From NCBI GenBank assembly GCA_023055505.1, contig JALIRH010000023.1, positions 10,112,423-10,176,422 on the forward strand: DNA of 64,000 nt, in the 5' to 3' direction. The stretch comes from Callipepla californica brunnescens (taxonomy: Eukaryota > Chordata > Aves > Galliformes > Odontophoridae). Positions 32,101-44,575 of this stretch are shown here, one piece after another. Both the position numbers and the translations under genes were made by a program. Positions within the stretch are counted from its first letter, which is position 1. Each line of letters begins with the position of its first letter. The notes beneath the pieces were generated by a model. It searched no databases, was not told the DNA's origin, and saw nothing but the letters and a program-made list of their open reading frames with translations.

Positions 32101-34970
32101 CATGAAATATTTAATCTCGGAAGTTATTATTTCATACAACATATAGAAATCTAAGTGGTGATTTGTAAAATTTTGTCCCTGGAAAGAAATTTTTTTTCAT
32201 ATTTTCTTCCTGTTTTAGATGAAATGTAACAAATTCCTGTTGATTTTTTTTTTGTTTGCTTTTGGTTACTCTTTCATTACACTTTTCTCTTTTTCTCCTT
32301 TTTTCTTCTTTTACATAACAATACTGAGCAATAAATACTGAGATAAGACCAAGCTTAAACTACTTGTCTCTGACTTGATTGTGCATCTGAAACACTGGAT
32401 TGGCCTGGAAAAAGTTTTAGAATTAGATTTTTGAAAGTTAAAAATATGCTAAGGAAAAAGCTCAGAAGCTTAAATCCCACAGAAATTTAAAGGAAAGCAA
32501 TCCCAGTCATGTGTGTTGTGGCTGTAAGAATTCCTACCTCCCATATTAAAATGAATTATATTATTTCTTGTTACCATAATACAGTAGATACAGAAATAGG
32601 TTAGGTATCAGGAATTCTGGTTTCCAGTACCACAGTCAGAAAACCTGCTTCTGCCCTGTGATATCTGCAGTGGAAGGTGCCTTGGTTTGTAGGTGGGTGA
32701 CACCTACAATCAGGCTTCTCCTTCCTAATTTGAAGTTCATATCAACCACTTTCACCAAGTCTGAGCTGAAACTCTTCTGCATATTCAGGCATTAGTAGTC
32801 TCACTTCATCTAGTAGGAAGTGTATATCATCACTTCAGAAATAACAAATAAAATCCTGTACTTAAGGAAGGATAGGCATTTTATGGAAAGAATCGTGTTT
32901 TCACACAAAATGTGTCATATATATCAGTGTTTCAGTTTTTCAAATTTATTATCTGGAATTTTCTATGACATGTCTTCCTTTCAGCTGCCCACGTCTATTT
33001 CAAACAGCTCACTGTCTATTGCTAGATAAGCCTGCTGTGAGTTAATTATAAACAGTGAGATAATACAAAAGGTATTTTGTTCTGATTCACTGAGCGTGTA
33101 AATAGTTTGTGGAACAAATATTATGAGTGAGAAATGGAATCTCTTGTTTCTGTGAATTCTCTGTCAGGATTTTTGGGGCTAGGTAATAGAAGAACAATAG
33201 TTTCTGTTACTGGGTTAACTATTCTACTCTTAAGGATTAAAATTTTCATTTTTACATATGTAAATAGACTGAATTTGGCTATATGGCAATCCATTACTTG
33301 CCACTCATGTGACATTATCTCTATTGATGGTTAGCCACACACTGATATCTTTTACAGGTTTCTAGGCAAGTGTGACTGAGTTAGCCAGTTTATTTCAACA
33401 GAAAACATGATCCTTAATTTCTAACAGATCTGAATGGACAATAAAATAGGAAGCAATTCTTTCCAGATCTTCACATCTCCCTTGAACTCATCAGTACCAA
33501 TGAAATTTCCAGTTCTGGGAACAACCAATACATTTATTTGCATGACAAGAGCCTACCTTGGCAATATGCCTCTGTTTCCCAATATTATACCTCCCTTAGC
33601 ACCATGATTCTGGGAAGAGGGGTTAGTGGGAAAGGCTTACTATACAGGAGAAGCTGACAAGGATAGAGCAGGAAGAACAGGGGAAAATTTGAGGCAAATC
33701 AGCTAATCACAAAGCAGAGAAAGAGTATCTCCTAGGAAAACTGCTAGATCCTTTATTCTGAGGAAAACTGTCTTGTTGAGAGTTTTAAGTAAATCTTTAT
33801 CAATGTCAGATAAGTTACTGGCAGGAGTAAGCTCCTAGAACCTAGGGGCCACCAATTGTGGTCAATTAAGGTGATACTTTTACATTCAATACACTTACGA
33901 ACCAAGAATGACAATGTCAGCAAAAAAAAAAAATCCATAAAATTAATTCCCAGACACTTCACTGTGGAACTGTGTCAAAGTTTATTTATTAAGGGAAAAC
34001 ACATCACTATAACAAGGATTTCCTATTTATCTGCTTCTTAAAATTGTAGTAGCAAAGATTGATCAGAATTTCTTTCCTATAGAAAATGTTGACTGGCAAC
34101 ATTCATAATCTTTAGAGTATTTGTTCTCACTAGAGACTGTCTTACTAAGCAGAATACAGAAAACCAGTATGTGTCATCTTTCCCATTCTCAGCTGTCAGT
34201 GTGCAAAGAGACACTGCTCTTGGAGGAGAGTCAACTGTAAATGTTAACTGTTACAGTGATATTCAGAGCCGTGTAATTTCTACAGGATATAGGAAATAAT
34301 TATTTTTACTCCAGGCTTATGACAAAAAAATTAATTATTTCCTCAGTTTACCCAGAATAAGACACTGTCTTCAGAAAAAGGCAGGCATTTGCTAAGAAAA
34401 TAAAGAATTTTTGGATTTTTTTTTTTTTTGGAGAAACTAAAACAAGGAGTTCCCTGTTTGTTGCAATAGTGTAATGTGCAATAGTCTGGTCACTGTAAAG
34501 CCATATCTGGTCCTAATTCCCAACCAACACCAGATGTTTTCAAGGCATGTTCCCTTGCAAGTCCACTTTGCCAGAGAATAATAATGCTGGGATTTCAGCT
34601 TCCATGTTTCGGCACCTCATCATGGTTGTTACAGAATGTTGAGAGGGATTTGAGAGCTGTAATGCTGCCAAAGGCAGCTACAGTGGCCAAGGGGGGATTT
34701 ACAGGAGGGTTAAAGTCAGGGCTGCAAACTCAGCCCCTAGCAGACCTGGGGCAGCTGTTGGAGCCACTGTGCCTGACCCAGGGTCAGGGGGTCTCTCTCT
34801 CAGAGCATCCCATAAAGGCTTAGCAGGATCTGGCACCCCTCCAGGCAGTGGTCTGCAACATCTAGCCTCTCACAAGGATCAAGCTGTGGCCTTCAGCCAA
34901 GGCCCACCAGGCTCAAGCCGTTGGCTCCCACACCAGCCATGAATCTTCTCTCCTTCCTGCCCTTGCAGAG
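29068..34970. other. intergenic, no gene seen
   Basis: About 5.9 kb, AT-rich, with only short chance ORFs. Poly-T or poly-A runs occur at about 32190-32198, 32246-32254 and 34417-34431. The last 400 bp (about 34590-34970) are GC-richer and CT-rich without a recognisable match. Confidence 0.55.
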
Positions 34971-34973
34971 ATC

Positions 34974-35060
34974 ACAGAATCACAGACTGGTTTGGGTTGA
35001 AAGACCATTCTGTTCCAATCCTTCTGCAATGGCTATGGATACCTTCCACTGTACCAACTT
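34974..35060 (-). mobile_element. CR1 LINE 3'-end fragment
   Basis: Starts ATCACAGAATCACAGACTGG, the CR1 3' terminus seen from the opposite strand, then TTTGGGTTGAAAGACCATTC and a degraded 'CTGCCATGGGCAGGGACACC'-like segment. The match fades near 35060. Confidence 0.85.
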
Positions 35061-36110
35061 GTCCTGAGCCCTGTTCTCTTCCTGGACATAGAGTGCAACT
35101 TTCTGAACATGGTGGAGGTGGCCATATGAGTTTCAGTGAATGTAGGATAAATACTAGTGACCTAATCTCCAGTGGATGAGGGTGGCCTATGTCCCCCATT
35201 TGCATACAAAGTTGTTTAGTGTGATCCCAGAGGCATGTAGGAGATGGAGCAGCTACAGAGGTAACCTGGCAACAATGGGTAAAGCTGTGACAGAAAATGC
35301 CTGCTAGATATGGATGGAACAAAATGGATTCCCAACTGAAAACTCAGCCTGGGTCTGGGCCACCAGCCTAAGAACACAGACAGAGAGCCAGGACCACCCC
35401 TAGTGCATGATGAGCACCTCACAACAGGGCAGACTGAAGATGCCAGTAATAAAAATTTAACAGGACATTGATGAATGACTTCTGATCTGAGAAAGTGGGA
35501 GTTAGCTTTAAAAATGAAGTTCTTGCTTGGAGAGAATAATGGAAAACAAGAAACATCTTCTGCTGGCTGTGTCGAGACAAAGACAGGAATTACCAGCACC
35601 GCCTCAGTCCTACGCCCTCTGACATCTCAGTGATCTCCAAAGGGGTGGATTTTCTAATGCTAGAGGAAGACACAAGCCAAACCTAGCTTCTGTGGACAAT
35701 ATGAGCAAGACAAGGTCCTAAGTCTGTGAGACATGGGACACTGAGTGAGGAGATGCTTGGAGTGTGCTGTGAGGTTACTGGCAGCTGCTCTCACCTGCAT
35801 TTACCCATCCCTGCCCAACTCAGACAGCATGAACCTGCAGCAGCAGAGGTGAGTGGTGGGAAGACACCCAGGTCCACTGCTGAATGTCCATGGCCTTTCA
35901 CCCTTTCACAGTTTGTGGCAACTTTTGATCACCACAGCACCAGTTCAGAGGGGCAGCTTCCCAGCCTTGGCTCCCCTCAGTCCACCACAAAGCCCAGGGC
36001 CAAGGTCGTGGCATCAGATTGGAAATGCCCAGTCTGTGGGCACAGCTGGTATGATGTTGCCTATGACATCTCATCTCCATCAGTTTTGCTAAAGCTGTGT
36101 GCTATGAAGC
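35061..36110. other. GC-richer spacer between two CR1 fragments
   Basis: About 1 kb of more GC-rich DNA lies between two CR1 pieces in the same orientation. It includes a 130-codon + strand ORF (35726-36118) with a CPVCGHSW stretch near its end. I found no family match and the ORF runs into the next CR1, so I do not call it a gene. An unrecognised LTR or other repeat could account for the block. Confidence 0.4.
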
Positions 36111-36365
36111 TATCTTAAAGCCAACCAGTTCCAGCCTCTTGCCATGGGCAATGTTGCCATATCCCCCCCCAAAATAGGCTGCCCAGGGCCTATCAACTTG
36201 GCCTTTGAGTGCCTTCAGGGATGGGGCACCCACAGCTTCTCTGCACAGCTGTACCAGGGTCATGTCACCCTCTGAGTGAAGATTGTCTTCCCTACATCTA
36301 ATCTAACTCTCCATTCTTTCAGTTTAAAACTATTCCCCTTTGTCCTGTCGCTATTAAATGTGTAC
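36111..36365 (-). mobile_element. CR1 LINE 3' fragment, older subfamily
   Basis: Antisense CR1 3' region: 'CCAGCCTCTTGCCATGGGCA', 'GCCTTCAGGGATGGGGCACC', then 'CATCTAATCTAACTCTCC' and 'AGTTTAAAACTATTCCCCTT' followed by TGTCCTGTC. It repeats the part of CR1 also present at 34974-35060, so it is a separate insertion. Boundaries are approximate. Confidence 0.85.
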
Positions 36366-39300
36366 TACTTCAGCATGCCAGCTGCATCTTTGTCCATTCT
36401 GTGGTCCTGATGGTGTTACCTACCTCTTGTAGAAATGAACAAAGGTGTAGGGCGGCTTCCTACTGCAGATACAGCCTCTTCAGCATGTTGCTCATGTCAA
36501 GTCCCTCAAGGTATACAGATAAGCAAAAGTATTCTGCTGCTTTTACTTCACTCATACCTGTAGAGCACATCATGAATAGGACAGTCCTTCCTGTGGGTAT
36601 TTTCAGCTCATCCAGTGCAAGGATGATGAAGTGTGTGCTATTGCATGAATTACAGCTTCCCCAACAACTGTGAAAACATGCTCTTCAGTCTGTGTAACAT
36701 ATTCATCTTCCCACAGTGCTTAAGCAAGAAAATAATTTTCAGAAATACTCCAGATAAAATCTTCAATTCAGTAAATCAAGGCATAATAAATGATTCACTT
36801 CTCACCAGGAAAGAACCCAGCCGTTGATGAGTTATTTGGGCTATGAAGTCACCAGAAAAAAATATAGAGCAGTAACAAACATAAGTACATATGGTTCCTT
36901 TCTTAGTGAAAGAGACCATTTTTCACTGTACCCAAAGCCTGAATCACAGGATGTAAATTTAGTGCAGGAAGTTGCACAGATGAAACAAAGACACTTGGTA
37001 TTGGTACACACCAGGAAGACACGCACCCTTTTGGTCATATATGTATAAGAAAATCTGTCCATTTTAAAGATCTTGATTGTCATATGATACTTCAATTGTG
37101 AAACAGCCCTGCGATTCAGCAGGTCTGTATGTCACTAGGTTGGCACAGGATCATTCTGCCTTCCCTCCAAAATGAAATAAGCTTACTTGCAAAGTAGAAG
37201 TTATAAATGAAGTGTGGATATGCATAGCTACATCAAATACAGTTGCAATCTTTTTCTGTAGCAGCAGTATGGACAAAGCTGTCTCCTGCCTTGCTATAAG
37301 ACATAGCTATGATGTTATTTGTACTCAAAAGTTAGTAGGTAGAGAAGCAACTGAGTGCTACCATAGTGTAAGCTAGCCTCCTGCTGAAGATCTTACAGAT
37401 GCTAGAAAGAGATTTACAAGTACTTAAATGTCTCACTTTCTCTTTATTTTTATTCTATTGCATTAAAAAGGCTTACTGTCCCAGCTGAATCATGCTGCAT
37501 TATATTAAGCCCAATAAAAGCAGTAGGACTCATTCTGCTAGAAAAAAAACTTAGGAAATAACGTTTGAAGGATCAGAAAAATGACACTTTAAAGAGTTAT
37601 TATTAAGAGCTAAATAACATAAGGGTTTGTAAGCCCCTTACAGCTGTCTCTAGATCTATCTGCTAAGTGCTACTGTTGTTCCACCAATTCTCTTTTAATC
37701 AGAACTTCAGAGCAGCAAAGCAGAGATGTGCTTATTTCCCTCCACAACAAATGGCAGTGTCTGCAAACCTCTTCTTGGTGTCACAAACAGCCTACTCTCA
37801 GGATAGCAGATCTCAGCAACAACACTGAAACAATGCTTCATCCAGTGGCATGCGCCCTGAACAAGGGGCTGATTGAACACCTAGTGAGGCCCATCACTAA
37901 AACACTATGTTGTGGATGCAAGCCTTCTGCTTGGCTCCAGTGTTGTGCTAGATTTGCTGGGCCGGCCAGTCTTCGTGCTGCTCCAGCTGCATACTGCTGC
38001 ACACTGCTCCTCCAAGCAAACACAGGGAGAGGACAATCCTTCCTCTTTGCAGTGCAGAAAAAATCATTCAGGCTCATAGCTAGTGCTTACACACTATAGA
38101 GCTGCAGGGATTTTGATGTGTTTAATCTATTGCAGAAGACCAAGAAGAGCATCCTCCAGGGAGCTGGGTACAGATACAGACAGCTTCAGGTCAGAGATAA
38201 GGTCATCAGTCTCAGCAGACTCGTTTATTTTGCCTCAGCTCATGATGGTGATAACATTCACTATCAGCAGAAAACAGTGTTGCTGTAAAGGCCTCCTCCA
38301 GCCAAATGTGTGCAGCACAAAGTGGAGTTGTGCAGCCAGGATGTGCCTTGGGACATTCACCCACTTCACAGGCTGTGCAGCTCTGGATTTGCTCCACCAT
38401 TCTCCCACACATCTGTCTTCCAACAGAAACCACTCCAGCTAAAATTGCATCAGATGAAAGCTCCAATCACAACTCAGAAGTGGCCAGAGCTGAGCAGGAA
38501 TGTGAGAAAATATAACTGTGAGAAGGACATGAATGGTCAATATCCAATTATTTATGGAAATCACATCATTCAATCTCGTTCTACCTGTGTTTTTGTACCA
38601 GTCAAATGGTCATTTGTCATGATTCATGGTATTTACATGTGCTTTTGCCTGTTCAGAATTTTGCTTTCCTTAAGCAATATATTCAAGAGATAGGTTTTGT
38701 TCCCCTTCAAAATTAAAATAAAATATCAACCCTCCTTTTTTGTTGTTAATACGAATAAAAGCTGTTTTATAGCCAGGCAGTAATTTAAGCTTTCAGACTA
38801 ATTGCAAATATAACATTAGGGCAACTTAGTACAACTGCATTTGAAAAAACAAGAAGACATTTAATCTATCATGAAAGGCTTTTGTAAGAACATTTCCTTT
38901 CTCCACCGGGATGGTTTGATGTAGTTCAGATGTTTACTGTATGATCAGTGTGTACCTCTTGTCTCTGACCAAGGGACCAATCCAGACATCCTTGTGTTCC
39001 TTTCTTTTCGCAGCTCAAGAGGATTTAAACCTGCTTTATCCTGGTCTGTCTACTCACAGTGTCATTAGAGATTGGCAAATTGCAAATAGGAGTGAAAGAA
39101 TGGGGCTTATGAGTGAAAGACTGGCTTAGATCAGTACTCACAGTTGCTCAGGCAAACTTATCCAAAACATTCACCTATTCGTAGGCTCATAGCCTTCACC
39201 ACCAGACTTTTTAACTCCTGTTTTCGCAAAAAGGAGTTCAGAAAGACTTTCTGCCATGTTTTTGTGTTGAGCCTGAATTTCATTGTGGATCAGATACTTA

Positions 39301-40733
39301 CAGGTGCCTGGGAGTGAAAAGAATTAATGTATTTAAATGTAAATCAAATATTTGCCACTTCAGGCAATCATCTATTTTGACTTGAGATTTGGGATGCATC
39401 ACAGTCCATCTCACGTACGTAACTGTAACATAGATTTCTTTTGTGTTATGTCTCCAGCAACCTCATTTACCTTGGTAATTGGACGCCTCCAGAAACATCT
39501 ATCCATTTTGTATTCTATGTAACACCAACTGTCAGAGCTATCACATGTAACCTGTGTTCACTCAGTGCCCTCTCAGGGGATCTAAGTTGTCATTTCTTGT
39601 TCTGCTAGTAGAAAGTATAGGTCACTCAGATGCTTTTCATGTAGTGACATGTGTAGCACAGATAAAAGAAGTGCAGCAGACATTCCTCTGTTATACTTGG
39701 ACATTTATTGAAGGGTGCACCTGGGAAAATGAACAAAAAAGGAGGTCAGTCCTTTTTCACAATGCCAGCTGAGGGCTAAATATATCTTCCAATCCCACAG
39801 CAATCCAACTTTCACTGAAGAGTAAGGTACTCCTTGTAAAGTATATATTTTGAGGTAAGAGTATGCCTACAAGCAGTTAACAGGGTGCATCAGACATACT
39901 GCAAATTCCCACCTCAAGTCTCTTCAGGTTGTTTGTATGTCCTCATCTTTTTTAAATACAGATGATTCCTTGAATGTACAGAAATATCTGCATCATATTG
40001 AATCAATTGCATGACTGTATAAATTGTATAATTTTGAAGATAGACAATGTTTCTGTTAAAATACTCTGTACGCTGAAAATAATGGAATGGTAAGAAAAAA
40101 ATATTTTTATACTTTAAGATATCTATTTAAAAATTAAATATTCAAATTCTGTGACCAATTCCCACAACTGATCATTGTTTCCCCTTCAGACAGCTTGCCC
40201 TTTTAATCAAACCCAAGGAAATAGATAAATGTATAGAGTAGCTTCAATATTAAAATAGGTTTTTGCTAGGTCAGTTACGCAGAACAAAGGTGGTATTTGA
40301 TACCCACTTAGCAAACCCAGGAGGATGCATAATGATAAAACTACCAAGCCATTAGTAATAATCTTATTGTTGCTGCTAATGCTGTCAGTTAACACATTAA
40401 GAACATGCAGAAATATATGCAGAAGCAGACAACCTCCAGGGCACCTTTTTAGAGTTAAGAAATCATTCATGCAGGAAAGAAGGAAGAGCAAAACAATGAG
40501 TAAACCGTTTGGTTAGCATTTCATACAGCCAGTAGAATGCCAGTGTGATTGCATTATCACACATACAAGCAATATAAGAAAATAAGACAGAGATAGATGT
40601 ACAAATGTATGCCTAGTGTCACTCAACACTCTTCATATTGGTCCATAAAGGATAATGAAAGCTGCTCTGACTATACTGTGGAACAGAAAAACCAACAGTT
40701 TCCCTTCTTACTCTGTTATTTCTTGTACATAGG
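36366..40733. other. intergenic, no gene seen
   Basis: About 4.4 kb. A GC-richer patch at about 37840-38470 carries overlapping ORFs of 62-127 codons in several frames, with no recognisable domain and no supporting start or splice context. The rest is AT-rich and featureless to my reading. Confidence 0.5.
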
Positions 40734-41440
40734 TCACTCCAAAAGAATGCTTCTTATTTGTTTTCAAGGAAACTACAACAGATACAAGGAGTGCACTAAC
40801 ACCATTTGATAAAGCAGATTCTCAGCTGCAAAACACTATTTTTCAAAGTAGTCACTATCATTAGCTATGCATCTTCACCAGTGATGGGCATGAGCCTGCT
40901 TTTTGTGCTTGTAAAAACCTGCACTGGTGGAGGTGACCAGCTGTTTCAGAGCTGCTATGACAGTGTCGTTGCTAGGAAACTCTGGCCTAAGCAGTCCATT
41001 TTTCATTGACTCAAACAAAAGGAAGTCAGAGGGCACCAAGTCTTGTCTATACAGTGGGTGTGGTAGGACAGCCCAGTCACAACTGGCAATGGACTCCATA
41101 GTTTTCAGGATGGTATGGAGCCTGGCACCACTGTACTGCAAGAAAAAAAGGCTGTTTTCTCTGGCCTAATTCTGGAAGTTTGAGCCTTCAGCTTAGTCAG
41201 TGTTACAAAGTAGCTGTCAGAGTTGATAGTTTATCTGTATTTGAGGAAATCCAGAAAGATCACCCCTTTCCTATTCCAGAAGGCAGTTCACATCACTTTA
41301 CCAACTGAGAGCTGCACCTTGAACTTTTTATTTGATGGGAAATTCACAGGCCTTAACGCCATGGAATGATGTATCGACTCTGGCTCATAAATATGACATC
41401 CTATCTCGTCACCGGTAATGGTGTGATCCAGAAAACGCAT
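40734..41440 (-). mobile_element. mariner (Galluhop-like), left arm with transposase C-terminus
   Basis: Begins CACTCCAAAAGAATGCTTCT, a diverged copy of the mariner inverted repeat. The minus-strand frame 40875-41141 reads a mariner transposase C-terminal part including HPLYRQDLVPSDFLLF, corresponding to the family's 'HPPYSPDLAPSDxxLF' block that holds the last catalytic Asp of the DD34D triad. The element is interrupted near 41440 by a CR1 and resumes at about 43456. Stops and frameshifts show it is dead. Confidence 0.88.
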
Positions 41441-41630
41441 AGAATCATAGGATCCCCAAGGTTGGAAAACACCTCCAAGATCATCTAGTCCAACTGTTCA
41501 CCTACCAAGAATATTGTCCACTAAACTCTTAGTACTACATCTATATGTTTCTTGAACACCACCAGGGACACTGACTCAGTCACCTCCCTGGACACTCTGT
41601 TGCAGCAGCTGACCACCTTCCAAGTACCTG
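41441..41630 (-). mobile_element. CR1 LINE, 3' end segment of the nested copy
   Basis: Starts CATAGAATCATAGGATCCCC with the CR1 3' terminus and continues through 'AAGATCATCTAGTCCAACTG' and 'GTTTCTTGAACACCACCAGG'. It is cut near 41630 by a foreign block of about 370 bp, after which CR1 continues at about 41999. Confidence 0.88.
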
Positions 41631-41635
41631 GGTCT

Positions 41636-41998
41636 CAGAAAAGAACTACATATCCCAGAGGACTTTGTGTTCCCATTTTCCACTCAGAGAGAAAGATAAC
41701 TTCACACAAGTCCCAAGACTTCCTCTTTTGCTAGTCATCTCAGCAGTGGTGGTTCCCTAGCCATCTTGCTTTCAGCTTTAGCATAAGGCCTTCGATTTAA
41801 GACACTCTCTCGCTTTGATTTATTAGCTTCATTCCCAATTATATTTTATTATATTGTGTTCTTTTGCATCTTATTTAGTAAATTAGTTTTCCTCCTCAGA
41901 TCATTGCCACTGTTTTATTTTTGGGCCCAGCTCCCTACCCTTCCCCTTTTCCAGGTCATGGAACCAGGATGAACCATACCATAAACCACGGACACTGA
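41636..41998 (-). mobile_element. probable solo LTR inserted in CR1
   Basis: This block of about 360 bp is absent from CR1 and separates two parts that are contiguous in other CR1 copies. On the minus strand it has AATAAAACAGTGGCAATGAT followed by CTGAGGAGGAAAACTAATTT, a pattern I associate with chicken endogenous retroviral LTRs, including an AATAAA that would be the LTR polyadenylation signal. It carries no internal coding region, so it would be a solo LTR. Exact TG...CA ends and target-site duplication were not resolved; strand and class are tentative. Confidence 0.45.
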
Positions 41999-43455
41999 AA
42001 TGCAAACTTAACCTCCCCTGGTTACATCACCTCTCATTCTTTCAGTGTTACGCTGGAGAATAGGCCAAACTCCACCTCTCCAGAAACTTCTTTCAGGCAG
42101 TTGTAGAGGGCATTAAGGTCTCCACTGAGCCTTCTGTTCTCCAAATTAAATAATCCCAGTTCCCTCACTTGCTCCTCTTAAGACTTGTGCTCCAGATTCC
42201 TCACCACTTTGTTGCCCTTCTCTGCACATGCAATAGTGACTCCATGTCTTCTTTGTAGAAGGGCCCAAAACTGAACACAGTACTTGAGATGTGGCTTCAC
42301 CAGAGCTGAGTGCAGGAAGTTGATCATCTCCCTGCTCCTTCTGACCACACTGCTTCTGATACAAGCCAGGATGCCATTGGCCTTCTTTGCCACCTGGACA
42401 CACTCACTTCTGGACTATGTTCAGCAGATGCTCCTCTATAGAGCCTTCCAGCCTCTCTGCTCCAATTCTGTAGTATTACCTTGGCTTGCTGTGACCAAAA
42501 TGCAGGACCCAGCATTTTATTGAACTTCATCCCAATGGCTTCAGCCCATTCAGTCTGTCCAGGTCTCACTGTAGGGCCTTCCTACCCTCAGGCAGATTGA
42601 CACTTCCCCCATCTTGGTGTCATCTACAGACATACTGAACTCAGTGCCCTCATCCAGATCATCAATAAAACAGGATGAGCCCAAAACCAAACCCTGGGCA
42701 TCACTACTCATGACTGGTCTCCAACTGGATTTAACTCTACCAGCACTCTCTGGGCCTGGCCCTCTAGCCAGCTCTTTACCCAGCAAAAAGTGCACCTTTC
42801 CAAGCCACAGGCTGCCAGCCTCTCCCAGAAGAATGCTGTGGGAGAAAGGCAGTGTCTAAGGTTTTGCTGAGGTAGGTCACCACATCAACAGCCTTTTCCA
42901 CAGGCAGGACATCTGATCATAGAACAAGATCAGGTTGGCCAAGCAGGACCTGCTTTCACAAACACATGCTGTTTGGATCTGATCCTCTGGTTGTCTTGCA
43001 CATGCCGTGGGGTATCTCTAGATCATCTCACTCTAGATTATCTGTTGCTTGAACTTCCCTTGTACCAAATTCTGGCTGAAAGGCCTGTATTTCTCTGAAT
43101 CTTCCTTACAACACCTCTGGTAAATGGGAGTCATATTGGCAAGCCTCTAGTCCACTGAGACTTCTCCAGTGGATCTTGTCCTCAGTGGCTTTGTTCCCCT
43201 CTGCGTCCAGTAAAGGATGGAAATTCTCTTTGCCCTTCCTCTTACTGTTAATATATCTGCAAAAATGCTATGGTCTTACGAATTCCTATGAATATTTTAT
43301 TGTCTTTTACTGCAGTGTCAAGGCTGAATTCAAGATGGGATTTTACCTTTCTAATTTTCTCCCTGCTTATCCTAGCAATTTTTTTGTGTTCTCTCATCAC
43401 CTTAATCCTCATATTGGTGCAATGGGTCTTGACAAATTTGCATACAGTGTTTTTT
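41999..43455 (-). mobile_element. CR1 LINE, ORF2-derived segment of the nested copy
   Basis: CR1 resumes at 'CTTAACCTCCCCTGG' and runs towards its 5' side. Minus-strand blocks include [20 protein letters not shown] and VKPHLKYCVQFWA (42178-42393), then nucleotide matches to the RT region ('GGTTGTCTTGCACATGCCGT', 'GGCAAGCCTCTAGTCCACTG'). It jumps, by an internal deletion near 43160, to the endonuclease-RT linker ('CCAGTAAAGGATGGAAATTC'). It ends at about 43455, where mariner sequence returns. Many indels make it inactive. Confidence 0.88.
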
Positions 43456-44006
43456 TTGTTCCTGTGTGAGAATTTGTAGAATCCACCTGGTACAAACTTT
43501 GTAATGCTCCAATGTTTCCACCATCATGCAATGCACTGAAGCTACTGTCCGGCTCTTAACAGCATTCCCTGGTCAAAAACCACTGATTTTCATGGATGAG
43601 TTGATTGAGACGCTCTTCACTTACTGGTGTGACAGATGTGCACAACTATTCAGATCATGGCTTATCTTTCACACTGCTGACACCGTTGCTGAAACTCACC
43701 ACTCACTGCTTCACTGTGCTCACTTTCACTGTTTGATTTCCATCAATATTCAGCTAGAATCAGTGGATATCAGTTGCCATCAGTGGTTGCCATTTTTCCT
43801 GCACAGAGGAAGTCAGTGATACACCTTTCCTTCACATGTGCTTCCATGTCAGACACCATTTTGACACCCTCTGCTGCTATCTGTCACATGGTAACAAAAC
43901 ATAGTGGAATAGTGACAGGAAGATTCAGCCATCAGCATCTATACCATCAACATCCTTCTCTGATGTTGTGAACAAACACCATAAAATAGGAGGCATTACT
44001 CTTATA
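43456..44006 (-). mobile_element. mariner (Galluhop-like), right arm
   Basis: Continuation of the mariner split by the CR1. The right end AGGAGGCATTACTCTTATAG is a diverged inverted repeat. The last 300 bp align with the right arm of the mariner at 17565-18100 (shared 'CCTCTGCTGC', 'ATCTGTCA', 'CCATCAATA' and surrounding sequence). Transposase N-terminal coding would lie here on the minus strand but is broken. Left plus right arm total about 1.26 kb, close to a full mariner. Confidence 0.88.
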
Positions 44007-44264
44007 GCTGCCCTTGTTTTATAACATTAATAATGGAGAAAACTGGAGAAAGGTTAGTATCACATGACACACTCATATACGTGAATAGTCTTGTTAGGCC
44101 ATTCCCTCTTTTTAAAAAGTTTATACATATTCATAACTGAGAGAGGTATGTAGAAAGCAGAGACTGGCAAATCTTGCATGCTAATTCCAAAGAGCCTAGA
44201 AGGATGACCTGGGAAGCTATAAGATGGTCAGCCTTTCATCCCCAAGAAGTCACAAAGCAAGTCT

Positions 44265-44575
44265 TCTCAGGACACATTTCTGGGCAAAGGAAGGGGAAGA
44301 TATATATTGGTAGCACTCAGCATGGATTTCCTTTGGGTTAAGTGATACCTGATCAATCTGATGAAAAAAATTTCCCTTGTGAGTACAGTGAAGCACTGGA
44401 ATAGTCTGTCAAGAGAAGCTGTGCTATCTTCAGCCTTCAAAGTTTTCGAGACCTGACTGCAAAAAGTCCAGAGCAGAATGGTCTGGCATCAGAGCTGGCT
44501 CTGCTTTGGGCAGGAGTTTGACCTAGATGTCCCTTACAGCTTAAACAATTATTCTATCATCCTACGAATTCTTCC
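44265..44575 (+). mobile_element. CR1 LINE, internally deleted
   Basis: The first part matches CR1 sense around 'AGCATGGATTTCCTTTGGGT' and 'GATACCTGATCAATCTGATG'. It then jumps to the 3' region ('GCACTGGAATAGTCTGTCAA', 'TTTGACCTAGATGTCCCTTA') and ends at the 3' terminus 'ATTATTCTATCATCC'. It lies just beyond the mariner and CR1 nest, in the opposite orientation to the nested CR1. Confidence 0.7.

Noticed and set aside
35726..36118. 130-codon + strand ORF containing CPVCGHSW
   Set aside because: The CxxC resemblance is too short, there is only one such motif, the frame runs into a CR1 fragment, and no exon context is visible.
37728..38693. Cluster of overlapping ORFs (up to 127 codons) in a GC-richer patch
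   Set aside because: Frames overlap on both strands, as expected where stop codons are scarce by composition; no known protein motif was seen.
40875..41141. 88-codon minus-strand ORF considered as a host gene
   Set aside because: It is the C-terminal part of a mariner transposase inside an element with recognisable inverted repeats, so it is reported with the mobile element.
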